Source: Marinomonas spartinae
Lineage (GTDB): Bacteria > Pseudomonadota > Gammaproteobacteria > Pseudomonadales > Marinomonadaceae
Direction of reading: 5' to 3'
Length of the DNA stretch: 64,000 nt
Assembly (NCBI RefSeq): GCF_016461715.1
Contig: NZ_JAEMUI010000017.1
Coordinates: 1-64,000, forward strand
In this document: positions 47,488 to 56,959 of the stretch, piece after piece
How positions within the stretch are numbered: the first letter of the stretch is position 1
How the letters are laid out: every line of letters begins with the position of its first letter
Translations under genes and position numbers: made by a program
The notes under the pieces: generated by a model
The model's database searches: none
Seen by the model: only the letters and a program-made list of their open reading frames with translations
What the model was told of the DNA's origin: nothing

Positions 47488-48917
47488 CACAACAAGAGAC
47501 GGTATGGATTGTCGACGATGACAGATCCATACGCTGGGTCTTAGAAAAGACACTTGAACAAGAAGGCATCCAATGTCAGCTTTTCGACTCCGCCGACAAC
47601 CTTGTCAAAATGCTCAATCAAGAGCAGCCTAGTGCCATCATCAGTGATATTCGAATGCCTGGTATGGATGGACTAGCACTGCTTGAAAAGTTACAAAAAG
47701 AGCATCCCTACTTACCTGTTATCATCATGACAGCCCATTCAGATTTAGAAAGTGCTGTGGCGTCTTATCAAGGTGGCGCCTTTGAGTATCTGCCCAAACC
47801 TTTCGACGTAGAAGAAGCGGTTAGTCTCGTTAAGCGCGCCATCTTGCACCATCGTAAGTCCATGCCCAACTTAGATGAAGCAGAAGTCGCTGAAATTGAA
47901 GCGCAAGTTGATAAAGAGATTATCGGTGAAGCGCCCGCCATGCAGGAAGTCTTCCGCGCCATCGGTCGTCTAGCAAACTCCAATATCACGGTATTGATTA
48001 ATGGGGAGTCTGGTACAGGTAAAGAATTGGTCGCTCAAGCCTTGCATCGTCATAGCCCACGTGCTGCTAATCCTTTTATTGCCCTGAACATGGCAGCCAT
48101 TCCTCATGATTTAATCGAGTCCGAATTATTCGGTCATGAAAAAGGTGCCTTTACGGGTGCCAACACCCAACGACGTGGGCGCTTCGAGCAGGCCAATGGT
48201 GGCACCCTCTTCTTAGATGAAATTGGTGACATGCCCGCTGAAACACAAACCCGTTTGTTACGAGTGTTAGCTGACGGCGAGTTCTATCGTGTCGGTGGTC
48301 ATACGCCAGTCAAAGTAGATGTACGAATCATTGCCGCGACACACCAAAACCTTGAGGGTTTGGTCACAAAAGGCTCATTCCGAGAGGATTTATTTCATCG
48401 CCTTAATGTTATTCGCGTTCACTTACCCAAATTAGCAGAACGTCGTGAGGACATACCGAAGCTAGCCCGTCACTTCTTAAGTCGAGCAGCGGAAGAACTG
48501 TCTGTCGAACCCAAGTTTCTCTCCAAAGAAACAGAGAACTATCTGACTCGCTTAGAATGGCCTGGTAATGTTCGCCAACTAGAAAATACCTGCCGCTGGA
48601 TCATTGTCATGGCATCAGGTAGAGAAGTACTGGTTGAAGACTTACCACCTGAACTATTGGCTGCAGTCCCCAGCGAACAACCTTTTGGCTCTTGGGAAGA
48701 CGCCCTGAAAAACTTTGTCGACAGTGCTTTAGCAAGTGGCCAAAAAGGCATTTTAGATGACATCGTACCAAAATTCGAACGCATTATGATCGAAACCGCT
48801 CTAGCGCATACTGCTGGTCGTCGTCGTGACGCTTCGTTATTACTAGGCTGGGGACGTAATACTCTCACTCGAAAAATCAAAGAACTGGGCATTGATCACT
48901 CGGAACAAGACGACTAA
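47484..48917 (+). CDS. glnG: Nitrogen regulation response regulator NtrC
   Basis: NtrC activates sigma-54 promoters when phosphorylated. The 477-residue protein has a receiver domain with Asp55 in SDIRMPGMDG, an AAA+ domain with Walker A GESGTGKE, the sigma-54 contact loop GAFTGA, and a C-terminal Fis-type helix-turn-helix (RRRDASLLLGWGRNTLTRKIKELG). AGGAGG precedes its ATG inside the end of ntrB. It likely regulates glnA and perhaps the liv genes to the right. Confidence 0.97.
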   Translation: MTQQETVWIVDDDRSIRWVLEKTLEQEGIQCQLFDSADNLVKMLNQEQPSAIISDIRMPGMDGLALLEKLQKEHPYLPVIIMTAHSDLESAVASYQGGAFEYLPKPFDVEEAVSLVKRAILHHRKSMPNLDEAEVAEIEAQVDKEIIGEAPAMQEVFRAIGRLANSNITVLINGESGTGKELVAQALHRHSPRAANPFIALNMAAIPHDLIESELFGHEKGAFTGANTQRRGRFEQANGGTLFLDEIGDMPAETQTRLLRVLADGEFYRVGGHTPVKVDVRIIAATHQNLEGLVTKGSFREDLFHRLNVIRVHLPKLAERREDIPKLARHFLSRAAEELSVEPKFLSKETENYLTRLEWPGNVRQLENTCRWIIVMASGREVLVEDLPPELLAAVPSEQPFGSWEDALKNFVDSALASGQKGILDDIVPKFERIMIETALAHTAGRRRDASLLLGWGRNTLTRKIKELGIDHSEQDD

Positions 48918-48985
48918 AAGGCAACACTCTCATCAACAATGGCAGCCGCCTTGTCCACCTTAGTCATCGCAAGAGGCATCACAAA

Positions 48986-49014
48986 ACGCAAGGGAACCTA
49001 AGACTCCCTTGCGT
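48986..49014 (+). terminator. Probable terminator after ntrC
   Basis: ACGCAAGGGA and TCCCTTGCGT form a 10-base perfect stem with a 9-base loop. Only a weak T-rich tail (CAGCTCAATTTT) follows. Confidence 0.55.
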
Positions 49015-49105
49015 CAGCTCAATTTTCTCACGACTAGACCTTGCTTTTCCTTAAACAATCCCATACTAATTGAGTTAAGCAAGAAACATACACAAGGAAT
49101 CTATC

Positions 49106-49495
49106 ATGAGCAACAGCTACCCAACACTCAAATCCATGGGCATTAGCAGTACGGAGAATATTGAGAAATTTACTTTGCGCTACGAGAATAGCCAAGATGT
49201 GCTAAAAGTCTATTATCGTCGAGAAAAAGGCTCTTTATTACCAAAAAGTAAAAAATTCAAATTTGGCCGTTCTACCAAAACGGTTTTAGCCGATGGCGGT
49301 CAACAAACCTATCGACAAGTTCAAGAGCCCTCGCTGATTGTCGTACGAGCCCTAGAAGAACTAGAGCAAATTGTTGGCAAGCAGAAAGAAGAGAAAATCA
49401 CCAGAGAAGAACTGATTAACGAGCTTGAGCACTTAGAAAAAGTCATGCAAAACAAAATTTCAGAGATCAAGCACAAGATCAATGCATTAAAATAA
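49106..49495 (+). CDS. DUF3461 family protein
   Basis: The 129-residue protein begins SNSYPTLKSMGISSTENIEKFTLR and contains VYYRREKGSLLPKSKKFKFGRS, the features of the DUF3461 family found in gammaproteobacteria. Its function is unknown. The C-terminal 45 residues form a charged coiled coil (EELINELEHLEKVMQNKISEIK). AAGGAAT precedes the ATG. It stands alone. Confidence 0.85.
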   Translation: MSNSYPTLKSMGISSTENIEKFTLRYENSQDVLKVYYRREKGSLLPKSKKFKFGRSTKTVLADGGQQTYRQVQEPSLIVVRALEELEQIVGKQKEEKITREELINELEHLEKVMQNKISEIKHKINALK

Positions 49496-49642
49496 GAACT
49501 CTCAAGCGTAATTTTAACGCACTTAACAATACAACATCGCATGGCGGACTCATTGCTATGGGCCCGCTACTGGTCTGAGTTATCAAATCCCGCTAGAATC
49601 ACCACCTTTGTACCACTCTTATTGAAAATAAGTGATTGCCCC

Positions 49643-50200
49643 ATGTTATTAATTTCATCACCAAAAGATTTGGCTTTCATCATGCGCCAAGGCGGCGTCA
49701 TTGCTTACCCAACCGAGGGGGTATGGGGACTTGGCTGTGACCCATTTAATGAGCAAGCTGTCAAGCGGATTCTAACACTGAAATCTAGACCCATGGAAAA
49801 AGGACTCATCCTAGTGGGTGGGCACGCCAATCACTTAAAGCCATGGGCAGACACCCTAGAACAAAAAGCAGCAGAACGTCTCATCAGCCAAACGGAAATT
49901 CCAACATCTTGGGTTGTGCCAGACACCAGCATTGCTCCTGCGTTTGTGAGAGGCGAGCACCAAAGTGTGGCCATTCGTCTTTGCCGACATCAACCAGTAC
50001 AGACTCTTTGTGAAGCCTTTAATGGAGTGATTGTCTCAACATCCGCTAATCCCGCAGGTCTTGAGCCCGCCATGAGCGCCATCGAAGTGGACAATTATTT
50101 CGGCAATCGAATTGATGCCATTTATGATGCCCCACTTGGTAATGCCACTCAGCCCTCACAAGTAAAAGACATATTAACAGGCAAACTGTTTCGCGCCTGA
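49643..50200 (+). CDS. tsaC: Threonylcarbamoyl-AMP synthase TsaC (YrdC/Sua5 family)
   Basis: TsaC makes threonylcarbamoyl-AMP for the t6A37 tRNA modification. The ATG at 49643 gives 185 residues, with the YrdC signature [31 protein letters not shown], the TSWVVPDT strand and [10 protein letters not shown]. An earlier in-frame start would add 34 unconserved residues. The ribosome site is weak. No other t6A genes are near. Confidence 0.93.
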   Translation: MLLISSPKDLAFIMRQGGVIAYPTEGVWGLGCDPFNEQAVKRILTLKSRPMEKGLILVGGHANHLKPWADTLEQKAAERLISQTEIPTSWVVPDTSIAPAFVRGEHQSVAIRLCRHQPVQTLCEAFNGVIVSTSANPAGLEPAMSAIEVDNYFGNRIDAIYDAPLGNATQPSQVKDILTGKLFRA

Positions 50201-50211
50201 GATAAAAAGGT

Positions 50212-50231
50212 CCTATTTATTGATAAATAGG
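50212..50231. other. Short palindrome after tsaC
   Basis: CCTATTTAT-TG-ATAAATAGG has 9-base arms and an almost absent loop. It lies 11 bases after the tsaC stop and could contribute to termination, but has no T-run. Confidence 0.35.
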
Positions 50232-50283
50232 GTACAAGTCTGTGAGTAACGCCTGTTTTGTACACAACTGACAAAAATAGGCC

Positions 50284-50324
50284 AAAAAAAACAGTGGACT
50301 GAATACAATACACCCACTGTTTTG
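50284..50324 (-). terminator. Terminator of the liv operon
   Basis: On the minus strand AAAACAGTGG and CCACTGTTTT form a 10-base stem around a 16-base loop, followed by a T8 run with the stem's last T's. It lies 34 bases after livF. Confidence 0.8.
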
Positions 50325-50357
50325 TTGATAACCAACGTTAGACCCTTACATAATGGA

Positions 50358-51071
50358 TCAATGGCCGCCTAAGTAGGCATCACGTACTTCTGGGTTTACT
50401 AGCAACTCTTGTCCTGTTCCAGTTAAACGAATTTCTCCATTTACCATCACATAACCACGATCAGCGAGTTTTAAAGCATGGTTCGCATTTTGCTCAACAA
50501 GAAAGATAGTCATCCCAGTGCTGGCAACATCTTCCAAAATTTTAAAAATTTGCTTAACAATAATCGGCGCGAGCCCCAAACTTGGTTCGTCTAATAATAG
50601 CAGCTTAGGGCGGCTCATCAGAGCACGAGCAATGGCCAGCATTTGCTGCTCACCGCCCGACATGGTTGACGCCCGCTGGTTGCGGCGTTCTTTCAGTCGA
50701 GGAAACAGCTCAAACATATGCTGCATATCTTTTTCCGCGTGTTCCATGCCAATGGGAATCGTCCCCATTAACAAGTTCTCTTCTACCGACATACCAGGAA
50801 AAATGCGACGCCCTTCCGGAGACTGAGCTAATCCATGAGACGCCACATAGTGCGCGCTTTTCTGCGAGATATCTTCACCACGATAAATAATTTCGCCTGA
50901 TGAGATGCGAGGTTGGCCGAAAATAGACATCAATAAAGTTGACTTACCTGCTCCGTTGGCACCAATTAAGGTGACAATTTCTCCTTCCGTAACCGTGAGC
51001 GAAACTTTCTTTAATGCTTGGATTGGACCGTAATGGACATCAACCTCTTTAAACTCCATCAAGGTTGTCAT
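50358..51071 (-). CDS. livF: Branched-chain amino acid ABC transporter, ATPase LivF
   Basis: LivF is one of two cytosolic ATPases of a high-affinity Leu/Ile/Val importer. The 237-residue protein has Walker A GANGAGKST, signature TMSGGEQQMLAIARAL and Walker B LLLLDEPSLGLAP, the last typical of LivF. Its start overlaps livG by four bases. Confidence 0.96.
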   Translation of the reverse strand: MTTLMEFKEVDVHYGPIQALKKVSLTVTEGEIVTLIGANGAGKSTLLMSIFGQPRISSGEIIYRGEDISQKSAHYVASHGLAQSPEGRRIFPGMSVEENLLMGTIPIGMEHAEKDMQHMFELFPRLKERRNQRASTMSGGEQQMLAIARALMSRPKLLLLDEPSLGLAPIIVKQIFKILEDVASTGMTIFLVEQNANHALKLADRGYVMVNGEIRLTGTGQELLVNPEVRDAYLGGH

Positions 51072-51949
51072 AGGGTCACCTCCTCACCTTCTTCTGCGCC
51101 AAGATACGCCGCAATGACTTTAGGATTATTCTTAATCTCATCTGGATTCCCTTTAGCAATCACTTCACCATGATCCAGTACCACAATATAATCCGAGATA
51201 TCCATGACCATCCCCATATCATGCTCAATCAGTAACACCGTCGTATTATGCTGATCGCGCAGCACGCGTATCATTTTGGTCAACGCCTCTGTTTCTGAAG
51301 GGTTCAACCCCGCTGCGGGCTCATCCAAGCAAATAATTTCTGGATTGGTACACATCGCACGCGCAATTTCTAAACGGCGCTGCTGCCCATAAGACAATTC
51401 ACCCGCCAAGCGGTTAGCAAACTCTGTCAAATCCACCACGCCCAACCAATAGAAAGCACGTTCAAGGGCTTCTTCTTCAGATTGCTGATACGAAGGTGTG
51501 TTTAAAATGCCTGCTAGCAAATTACGGTTCACTCGCATATGTTGAGCAACTAATAAGTTCTCAACCACAGACATTTCTTTAAACAGACGTATATTTTGAA
51601 ACGTACGAGACAAACCCGCACGGTTTACCAGATGCGACCCACCAAACATTTTGTATTTCAAACGTTTTAAAAAAGCGACAGGGGAAATAAAGTCAGTCGC
51701 CTTAAATGGCTCACCCAACACTTTAATAACACTGGTGTCTTTGCCATTCGCTGACAACATAATGTTTCCACCTGTTGCCTTATAAAAGCCAGTCAGACAA
51801 TTGAACACCGTTGTTTTCCCCGCGCCATTTGGGCCAATTAAAGCCGACACCGAACCACGTTTTATATTAAACGTCACATCATTAAGGGCTTTGATACCAC
51901 CAAAGTGCATGACCAAGTTTTCTACTTTTAAGATGTTCTCTTGGCTCAT
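51068..51949 (-). CDS. livG: Branched-chain amino acid ABC transporter, ATPase LivG
   Basis: LivG is the partner ATPase of LivF. The 293-residue protein has Walker A GPNGAGKTT, signature LSYGQQRRLEIARAM and Walker B IICLDEPAAGLNPSET, the LivG pattern. A roughly 35-residue insertion (SANGKDTSVIKVLGEPFKATDF) lies after Walker A, longer than in E. coli. It overlaps livM by four bases. Confidence 0.96.
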   Translation of the reverse strand: MSQENILKVENLVMHFGGIKALNDVTFNIKRGSVSALIGPNGAGKTTVFNCLTGFYKATGGNIMLSANGKDTSVIKVLGEPFKATDFISPVAFLKRLKYKMFGGSHLVNRAGLSRTFQNIRLFKEMSVVENLLVAQHMRVNRNLLAGILNTPSYQQSEEEALERAFYWLGVVDLTEFANRLAGELSYGQQRRLEIARAMCTNPEIICLDEPAAGLNPSETEALTKMIRVLRDQHNTTVLLIEHDMGMVMDISDYIVVLDHGEVIAKGNPDEIKNNPKVIAAYLGAEEGEEVTL

Positions 51950-53217
51950 TTCACCACCCCTTCTTTCCGAGCAAAACCACGTCGAGTGATACGAACAAGA
52001 CCACGAGGTTTCCAGATCATCATAACGACCATCAAAATTCCGAATAACAAAATACGATATTGCGCTACCTCTCTTAACAACTCAGGCAATACCGTCAAAC
52101 AGAAGGCGGCAATCACCACACCCACCGTTGACCCCATCCCGCCAAGAACGACAATGGCAAGAATCAAAGCAGATTCAAAAAAGGTAAATGAAGTGGGGTT
52201 AATAAAGCCTTGATAGGTCGCAAAGAACACTCCTGCAATACCTGCCGTGGCAGCTCCCATCATGAATGCAGATAACTTAACCAATACATGATTAAGGCCG
52301 AGCGAGCGACAAGCAATCTCATCTTCACGCAAGGCTTCCCAAGCTCTGCCAATAGGCATTTTCACCAAACGATGTTTGATAAACAGCACCGCCCATACAA
52401 CGACAAACAAGACCAAATAGACAAACATGTACTTATGAGCAGAATCATAAGGTACATTAAAGTACTCATGAAAGGTTTCGCCATGGGCAGAACGCCGCTT
52501 AAACTCTAAGCCAAATAAAGTCGGCGCAGGAGCTGTGATACCATTTGGCCCATGGGTAAATGACTGCCAGTTGGTGAGCACCAAACGAATAATCTCACCG
52601 AAACCAAGCGTGACGATAGCAAGATAATCACCGTGCATTCGAAGCACAGGGAAACCCAAAATTGCCCCTGCACACGCGGCTAAAATCGCCGCAATTGGCA
52701 ACATGGACCAAAATCCCAAGCCAAGATGATTATACCCTAGTGCTAAACCATAGGCGCCAATGGCATAGAAACCCACGAAACCTAAATCTAATAGGCCAGC
52801 CAGCCCCACAACGATATTAAGGCCCAGCCCCAGTAAGACATAAATCAAACCTAAAATAACAATCGTGAGCACATACTTGGAAGCAATGAAGGGCACTAAA
52901 AGACCAATGACCATGACTAGTGGAATAATCCAAACCATTTTGGATTTATGATTTGGGGGTAAGACAGTCACACCATCGTCATTATTGGCATAACGAAATG
53001 CCATCATCTTACCTCGATGTGTTTGAAAGAAAGTCGACATCAAAAAACGCCCAACAAACACAATCGCAACAATCACGAATACTCGATCAAAGCTCAGCTT
53101 AAATTGGTAACCATTGAGAACGATCCCCATGATGGGTCCGAAAACCACCAGTGCCATCAACGCAGCGATAATGGCATCAGTCCCACTTTTTTTGTAACTA
53201 ATATCAGTCTGAGTCAT
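51946..53217 (-). CDS. livM: Branched-chain amino acid ABC transporter, permease LivM
   Basis: LivM is one of two inner-membrane permeases. The 423-residue protein carries an extra N-terminal region with two membrane helices before the core that starts near LTIVILGLIYVLLGLGLNIVVGLAGLLDLGFVGFYAIGAY. The EAA-like loop REDEIACRSLGLN contacts the ATPases. It begins immediately after livH. Confidence 0.95.
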   Translation of the reverse strand: MTQTDISYKKSGTDAIIAALMALVVFGPIMGIVLNGYQFKLSFDRVFVIVAIVFVGRFLMSTFFQTHRGKMMAFRYANNDDGVTVLPPNHKSKMVWIIPLVMVIGLLVPFIASKYVLTIVILGLIYVLLGLGLNIVVGLAGLLDLGFVGFYAIGAYGLALGYNHLGLGFWSMLPIAAILAACAGAILGFPVLRMHGDYLAIVTLGFGEIIRLVLTNWQSFTHGPNGITAPAPTLFGLEFKRRSAHGETFHEYFNVPYDSAHKYMFVYLVLFVVVWAVLFIKHRLVKMPIGRAWEALREDEIACRSLGLNHVLVKLSAFMMGAATAGIAGVFFATYQGFINPTSFTFFESALILAIVVLGGMGSTVGVVIAAFCLTVLPELLREVAQYRILLFGILMVVMMIWKPRGLVRITRRGFARKEGVVK

Positions 53218-54129
53218 TTACACTTTCTCCACGGCAGGTTTACCAAGAAGACCACTTGGACGAATAATCAAAATAAGCACAAGTAGAGAGAAAGAAAACA
53301 CATCCTTATAGTCAGAACTGATTAAGCCTGCAAATAAGGATTCGGACAACCCAAGAATTATGCCGCCAAGCATAGCACCAGGTAATGATCCAATACCGCC
53401 AAGCACCGCAGCAGTAAAGGCTTTAATCCCCATAATAAAGCCGATATAGAAATCAAACGAACCATAATCCAAGGTCACCAAAACACCGGCTAAGGCAGCC
53501 ATAGAAGAACCAATGACGAACACGGAAGAGATCACTTTGTCAGTATCAATCCCCAAAATTGACGCCATTTTCCTATCTTGTTGCGTCGCACGACACATAC
53601 GCCCCAACTTGGTTTTTTGAATGATGTAAGTCAAAACCCCCATGCCGGCAAAGGCAATCAACAAAATCAATATTTTCAGATAAGTAATTTGTACAAAACC
53701 ATCACCTACATGAAAACGAATGGCTCCAGACAATAACGTTGGTACACCTTGTTGATTAGGACCCTGGCTCAGCTGCACATAGTTTTGCAGAATTAACGAC
53801 ATCCCAATCGCAGAAATCAAAACAGAAAGACGGCTTGAATTTCGCAGTGGACGATATGCCACCCGCTCGATCACCCAACCATACGCCCCTGTGACAATAA
53901 TCGTAAAAATCAACGTGCCAATCAGTATGAAAGGAAAAGATTGCACACCAAAAAAAGTCAGTAACGCAATCGCAATGGCGGTGAGATAAGCCGAGACCAT
54001 GTAAACATCGCCATGGGCGAAGTTAATCATCCCAATAATGCCGTATACCATTGTGTAACCGATTGCAATAAGTCCATAAACAGAACCGAGAGTTAGCCCA
54101 TTAACCAACTGCTGGAGAACGATATCCAT
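53218..54129 (-). CDS. livH: Branched-chain amino acid ABC transporter, permease LivH
   Basis: LivH is the second permease. The 303-residue protein has about eight membrane helices, the start VNGLTLGSVYGLIAIGYTMVYGIIGMINFAHGDVYM typical of LivH, and the ATPase-contact segment TQQDRKMASILGID. It follows livK by 88 bases and abuts livM. Confidence 0.96.
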   Translation of the reverse strand: MDIVLQQLVNGLTLGSVYGLIAIGYTMVYGIIGMINFAHGDVYMVSAYLTAIAIALLTFFGVQSFPFILIGTLIFTIIVTGAYGWVIERVAYRPLRNSSRLSVLISAIGMSLILQNYVQLSQGPNQQGVPTLLSGAIRFHVGDGFVQITYLKILILLIAFAGMGVLTYIIQKTKLGRMCRATQQDRKMASILGIDTDKVISSVFVIGSSMAALAGVLVTLDYGSFDFYIGFIMGIKAFTAAVLGGIGSLPGAMLGGIILGLSESLFAGLISSDYKDVFSFSLLVLILIIRPSGLLGKPAVEKV

Positions 54130-54217
54130 CGCAAAACCTCATGGGGGGAATAAAACTAAAAACAGGCTCATTGGTATCTATATACCAATGAGCAAGTGAA
54201 CAAACTAATTAGGGCAA

Positions 54218-55330
54218 TTAGTCAAGTTGATGGTATTTACCTTTATCATCCCACTTATACATGACGTAGTCGGATACGGTTAGGTCACCTTTTTTATCAA
54301 AGGTTTTCTTACCCATAACAGTATTTACTGAGTGAGAGTGTAACCACTGCGCAGCTTTGACTGGGTCAAGCTTCTCATGACCTAGCGCGTCTGCCACTAC
54401 TTGCATCGCAGTGTAGGCGTAAAGCGTGTAGCCTTCTGGCTCATAACCACTATCACGAAATTCTTTAACAACGGCTTTACCTGCAGGGTAGCTAGTTGGA
54501 TTAGCGCCAAAGGTCATGTAGACGCCATTGGCGTATTTAGCACCACCCGCCACTGTTACAAACTCATCGGATACGATACCGTCACCAGACATAAAAATGG
54601 CTTTTGAACCTTGATCACGAAGCTGACGAACCAATGGACCCGCTTCAGAATGCAGGCCACCAAAGTAAACCAAGTCGGCGTTTACTGAACGAATTTTAGT
54701 CACCAAGGCATTGAAGTCTTTCTCACCACGAGTCAAACCTTCATACATCACTTCTTTAACACCATAACCATTCAGGGTTTTTTTCATGGCATCAGCCAAG
54801 CCTTTACCATAAGTGGTTTTATCATTAATGATAGCAACACGTTTGGCTTTTAATGTATCCACAATATAGGTTGCGGCAACATCACCTTGCTGATCATCAC
54901 GACCACAAACACGGAATACATTTGGCAGTCCTCGATCAGTCAAGATAGGACTAGTAGAAGCAGGGTTAACCATCAACACGCCAGCGTCAGCGTAAACGTT
55001 TGATGCAGGAATACTAGAAGAGGAACAGAAGTGACCGACCACCGCTACGACATTGTCAGAGTCCACTAATCGGTTTGCAACAGACAAGGCTTGTTTTGGT
55101 TCACAAGCATCGTCTGCTTTAATCAAGTTAATCTTTTCACCATCAATACCGCCTGCGGCATTAATGTCTTCCGCTGCTTTTTTGGCACCTTCCCATAGCT
55201 GCTTACCAAACGCCGCATTGGCACCGGTAAATGGACCCGCCACACCGATATTCACATCGGCTTGCGCTAAGGTTGCTGCACCAGCTACCGCAATAGAAAG
55301 TAACGTTTTTCTTAAAACCGCATTTGACAT
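54218..55330 (-). CDS. livK: Branched-chain amino acid periplasmic binding protein
   Basis: LivK captures Leu/Ile/Val in the periplasm for LivHMGF. The ATG at 55330, with GGGAG upstream, gives 370 residues with a signal peptide ending GAATLAQA and mature start DVNIGVAGPFTGANAAFGKQ. The fold is type I (VGHFCSSSSIPASNVYADAG, GDGIVSDEF). An upstream in-frame extension of 42 residues has no ribosome site. As first gene it should be expressed most. Confidence 0.95.
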   Translation of the reverse strand: MSNAVLRKTLLSIAVAGAATLAQADVNIGVAGPFTGANAAFGKQLWEGAKKAAEDINAAGGIDGEKINLIKADDACEPKQALSVANRLVDSDNVVAVVGHFCSSSSIPASNVYADAGVLMVNPASTSPILTDRGLPNVFRVCGRDDQQGDVAATYIVDTLKAKRVAIINDKTTYGKGLADAMKKTLNGYGVKEVMYEGLTRGEKDFNALVTKIRSVNADLVYFGGLHSEAGPLVRQLRDQGSKAIFMSGDGIVSDEFVTVAGGAKYANGVYMTFGANPTSYPAGKAVVKEFRDSGYEPEGYTLYAYTAMQVVADALGHEKLDPVKAAQWLHSHSVNTVMGKKTFDKKGDLTVSDYVMYKWDDKGKYHQLD

Positions 55331-55913
55331 GTTCAGAGCTCCCACTTTTTTGTTTATCGTTTTTATTAAATAGCAAGAAGCGTTCCAGAAAATTAAAACC
55401 AAAGAAATGATGGTAAAAATGGAACTATTTATTTTTTTTATAAAAAATGTGCACACTTTTCACACACAAGATTAATCCGTGCACAAAAATTGGTCAATAT
55501 AAAAAAGACAAATCTATGAAATAAAATAGGGAATTTGGCCGACAAGAAAGCACAAAACACCATAGATTAAGAGATTTTAAGGATTATATTTCAAACAATA
55601 GAAAGCGTCGCACCGAAAAAAGGCAATAATCGATGTAAGGAAAGGCAAAACAACAAGACTTCACAGGTTATTTGTGTCAAGACATTGTCATCTCTTAAAT
55701 ATAGACAAAAAGCACAGAAAAGTTTGTCAAAAAACTCCGCTTTTCTATCAAAAAACTCTGGAAACTGTCTTTTTTAGCAAAATAGTGAGCCAGCCTTTTT
55801 GCAACATCACGAACCAACGCCTTAACACTCCATAGAAGAGCTCAATAGAAAAACGCACTTTTGAGGCTGCTCTAGAACCAGAGCAGCCTCAATAAATGAT
55901 CTAGATGAGCCAC
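55331..55913. other. 583-base non-coding region upstream of livK
   Basis: No gene is supported. It contains two GTGCAC palindromes 30 bases apart (55449 and 55479) at about 120-155 bases before livK, and the direct repeat TCAAAAAACTC at 55727 and 55748 with a 21-base period. Near its end is a perfect 13-base-stem hairpin TTGAGGCTGCTCT (55861-55892), a possible end signal for yibQ. The rest is A-rich. Confidence 0.5.
55861..55892 (-). terminator. Strong hairpin after yibQ
   Basis: A perfect 13-base stem with a 6-base loop begins 22 bases after the yibQ stop. On the minus strand only AAAAGTG follows, so it lacks a U-tract and may work as an mRNA end stabiliser instead of a classic terminator. 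Confidence 0.5.
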
Positions 55914-56948
55914 CTATAGAGAAGGGGCGTGATAGCTGAGTATCTGCGATAGAGGCACCAGAACAACATCATCCTTATTGAGTTGCGTTAAACGCTTCTT
56001 CAAATAAGACAAAGTTTCTGGATAGGGATGGCCAATTGCCATGGCTTGACCACGATGTTTTGCTAGCTTAATCAACCGAGAAAACTGACGATCTATGGCT
56101 TTTTCCGTGCGAATGTTATCCAAAAAAACATCCCGCGTGGTGGTTTTCAGACCATATCTCTTCGCTGTTACCCCCGCCACACTATGAGAAGACGTTAAAC
56201 TGTCTATAAAAAACAAATGGTGCTGTTTCAAAGTCTGCATCACCCAATCCATCGACTGCTGATCGGCAGTCAGCAAACTTCCCATGTGATTGTTCACCCC
56301 TTGAATACCAGGCAGGCTGTCGATATCTTTCGTCAACGCAGTTTTTAGCTCCGTTTCCGACATCCGCGCATACAATCCGCCAGGCCCTAACTTCAACTCC
56401 CTTTCATTTTCCATCGGCGCATGCAGCATGGTGAGTCGTCCTTGCTCTTTGGAACGCACTGCCGTTTGATGAGCAAACGGCGTCATTGGTAGAATGGCTA
56501 ATGCCACTTCTTTAGGTAACTGTAAAGCCCCTAACATTCCTCTGCGATTATAACCAAGGTCATCAATCAAAATCGCAATCCTCACTTTTCGACCAAGCAA
56601 AGACGAATCACGAGATAACGTGGATGATTCAGGCTTTTGTCCCTCGACCACACGATCATCAATGGTTTGTAGCATCAACGGACGATCATCATCTTGCTGC
56701 TCAGGGTTCAAAGCATCAAACATTATAAACTCTGATTGATCTTTCCCTGATGGCTCCATTGCACTTTTCAACGGAGCTGTCAGCGACGCTAACCAAGAGG
56801 TTAAGGCAGGAAAACTCACTGACTCCGTCGAAACCTGAGCATGATAAGGTACAGGATGACTTTCATGAGCAAACAACGCACAGGCAGTCAAGCCTATATA
56901 GAGCGAGACAAACAAGCGCATCATTCGCTTGATCGGAACAACTTTCAC
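55914..56948 (-). CDS. yibQ: Divergent polysaccharide deacetylase YibQ
   Basis: YibQ-like proteins are periplasmic relatives of polysaccharide deacetylases of uncertain substrate. The core shows KVRIAILIDDLGYNRRG, ALAILPMTPFAHQTA, LHAPMENERE and GVNNHMGSLLTAD, in the family order. I chose GTG at 56948, after GAGAG, giving 344 residues with a signal-like helix ending TACALFAHES. A TTG at 56963 overlapping the ctpA stop and an ATG at 56924 are alternatives. It follows ctpA, as in other gammaproteobacteria. Confidence 0.88.
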   Translation of the reverse strand: MKVVPIKRMMRLFVSLYIGLTACALFAHESHPVPYHAQVSTESVSFPALTSWLASLTAPLKSAMEPSGKDQSEFIMFDALNPEQQDDDRPLMLQTIDDRVVEGQKPESSTLSRDSSLLGRKVRIAILIDDLGYNRRGMLGALQLPKEVALAILPMTPFAHQTAVRSKEQGRLTMLHAPMENERELKLGPGGLYARMSETELKTALTKDIDSLPGIQGVNNHMGSLLTADQQSMDWVMQTLKQHHLFFIDSLTSSHSVAGVTAKRYGLKTTTRDVFLDNIRTEKAIDRQFSRLIKLAKHRGQAMAIGHPYPETLSYLKKRLTQLNKDDVVLVPLSQILSYHAPSL

Positions 56949-56959
56949 AATAAACTCTC

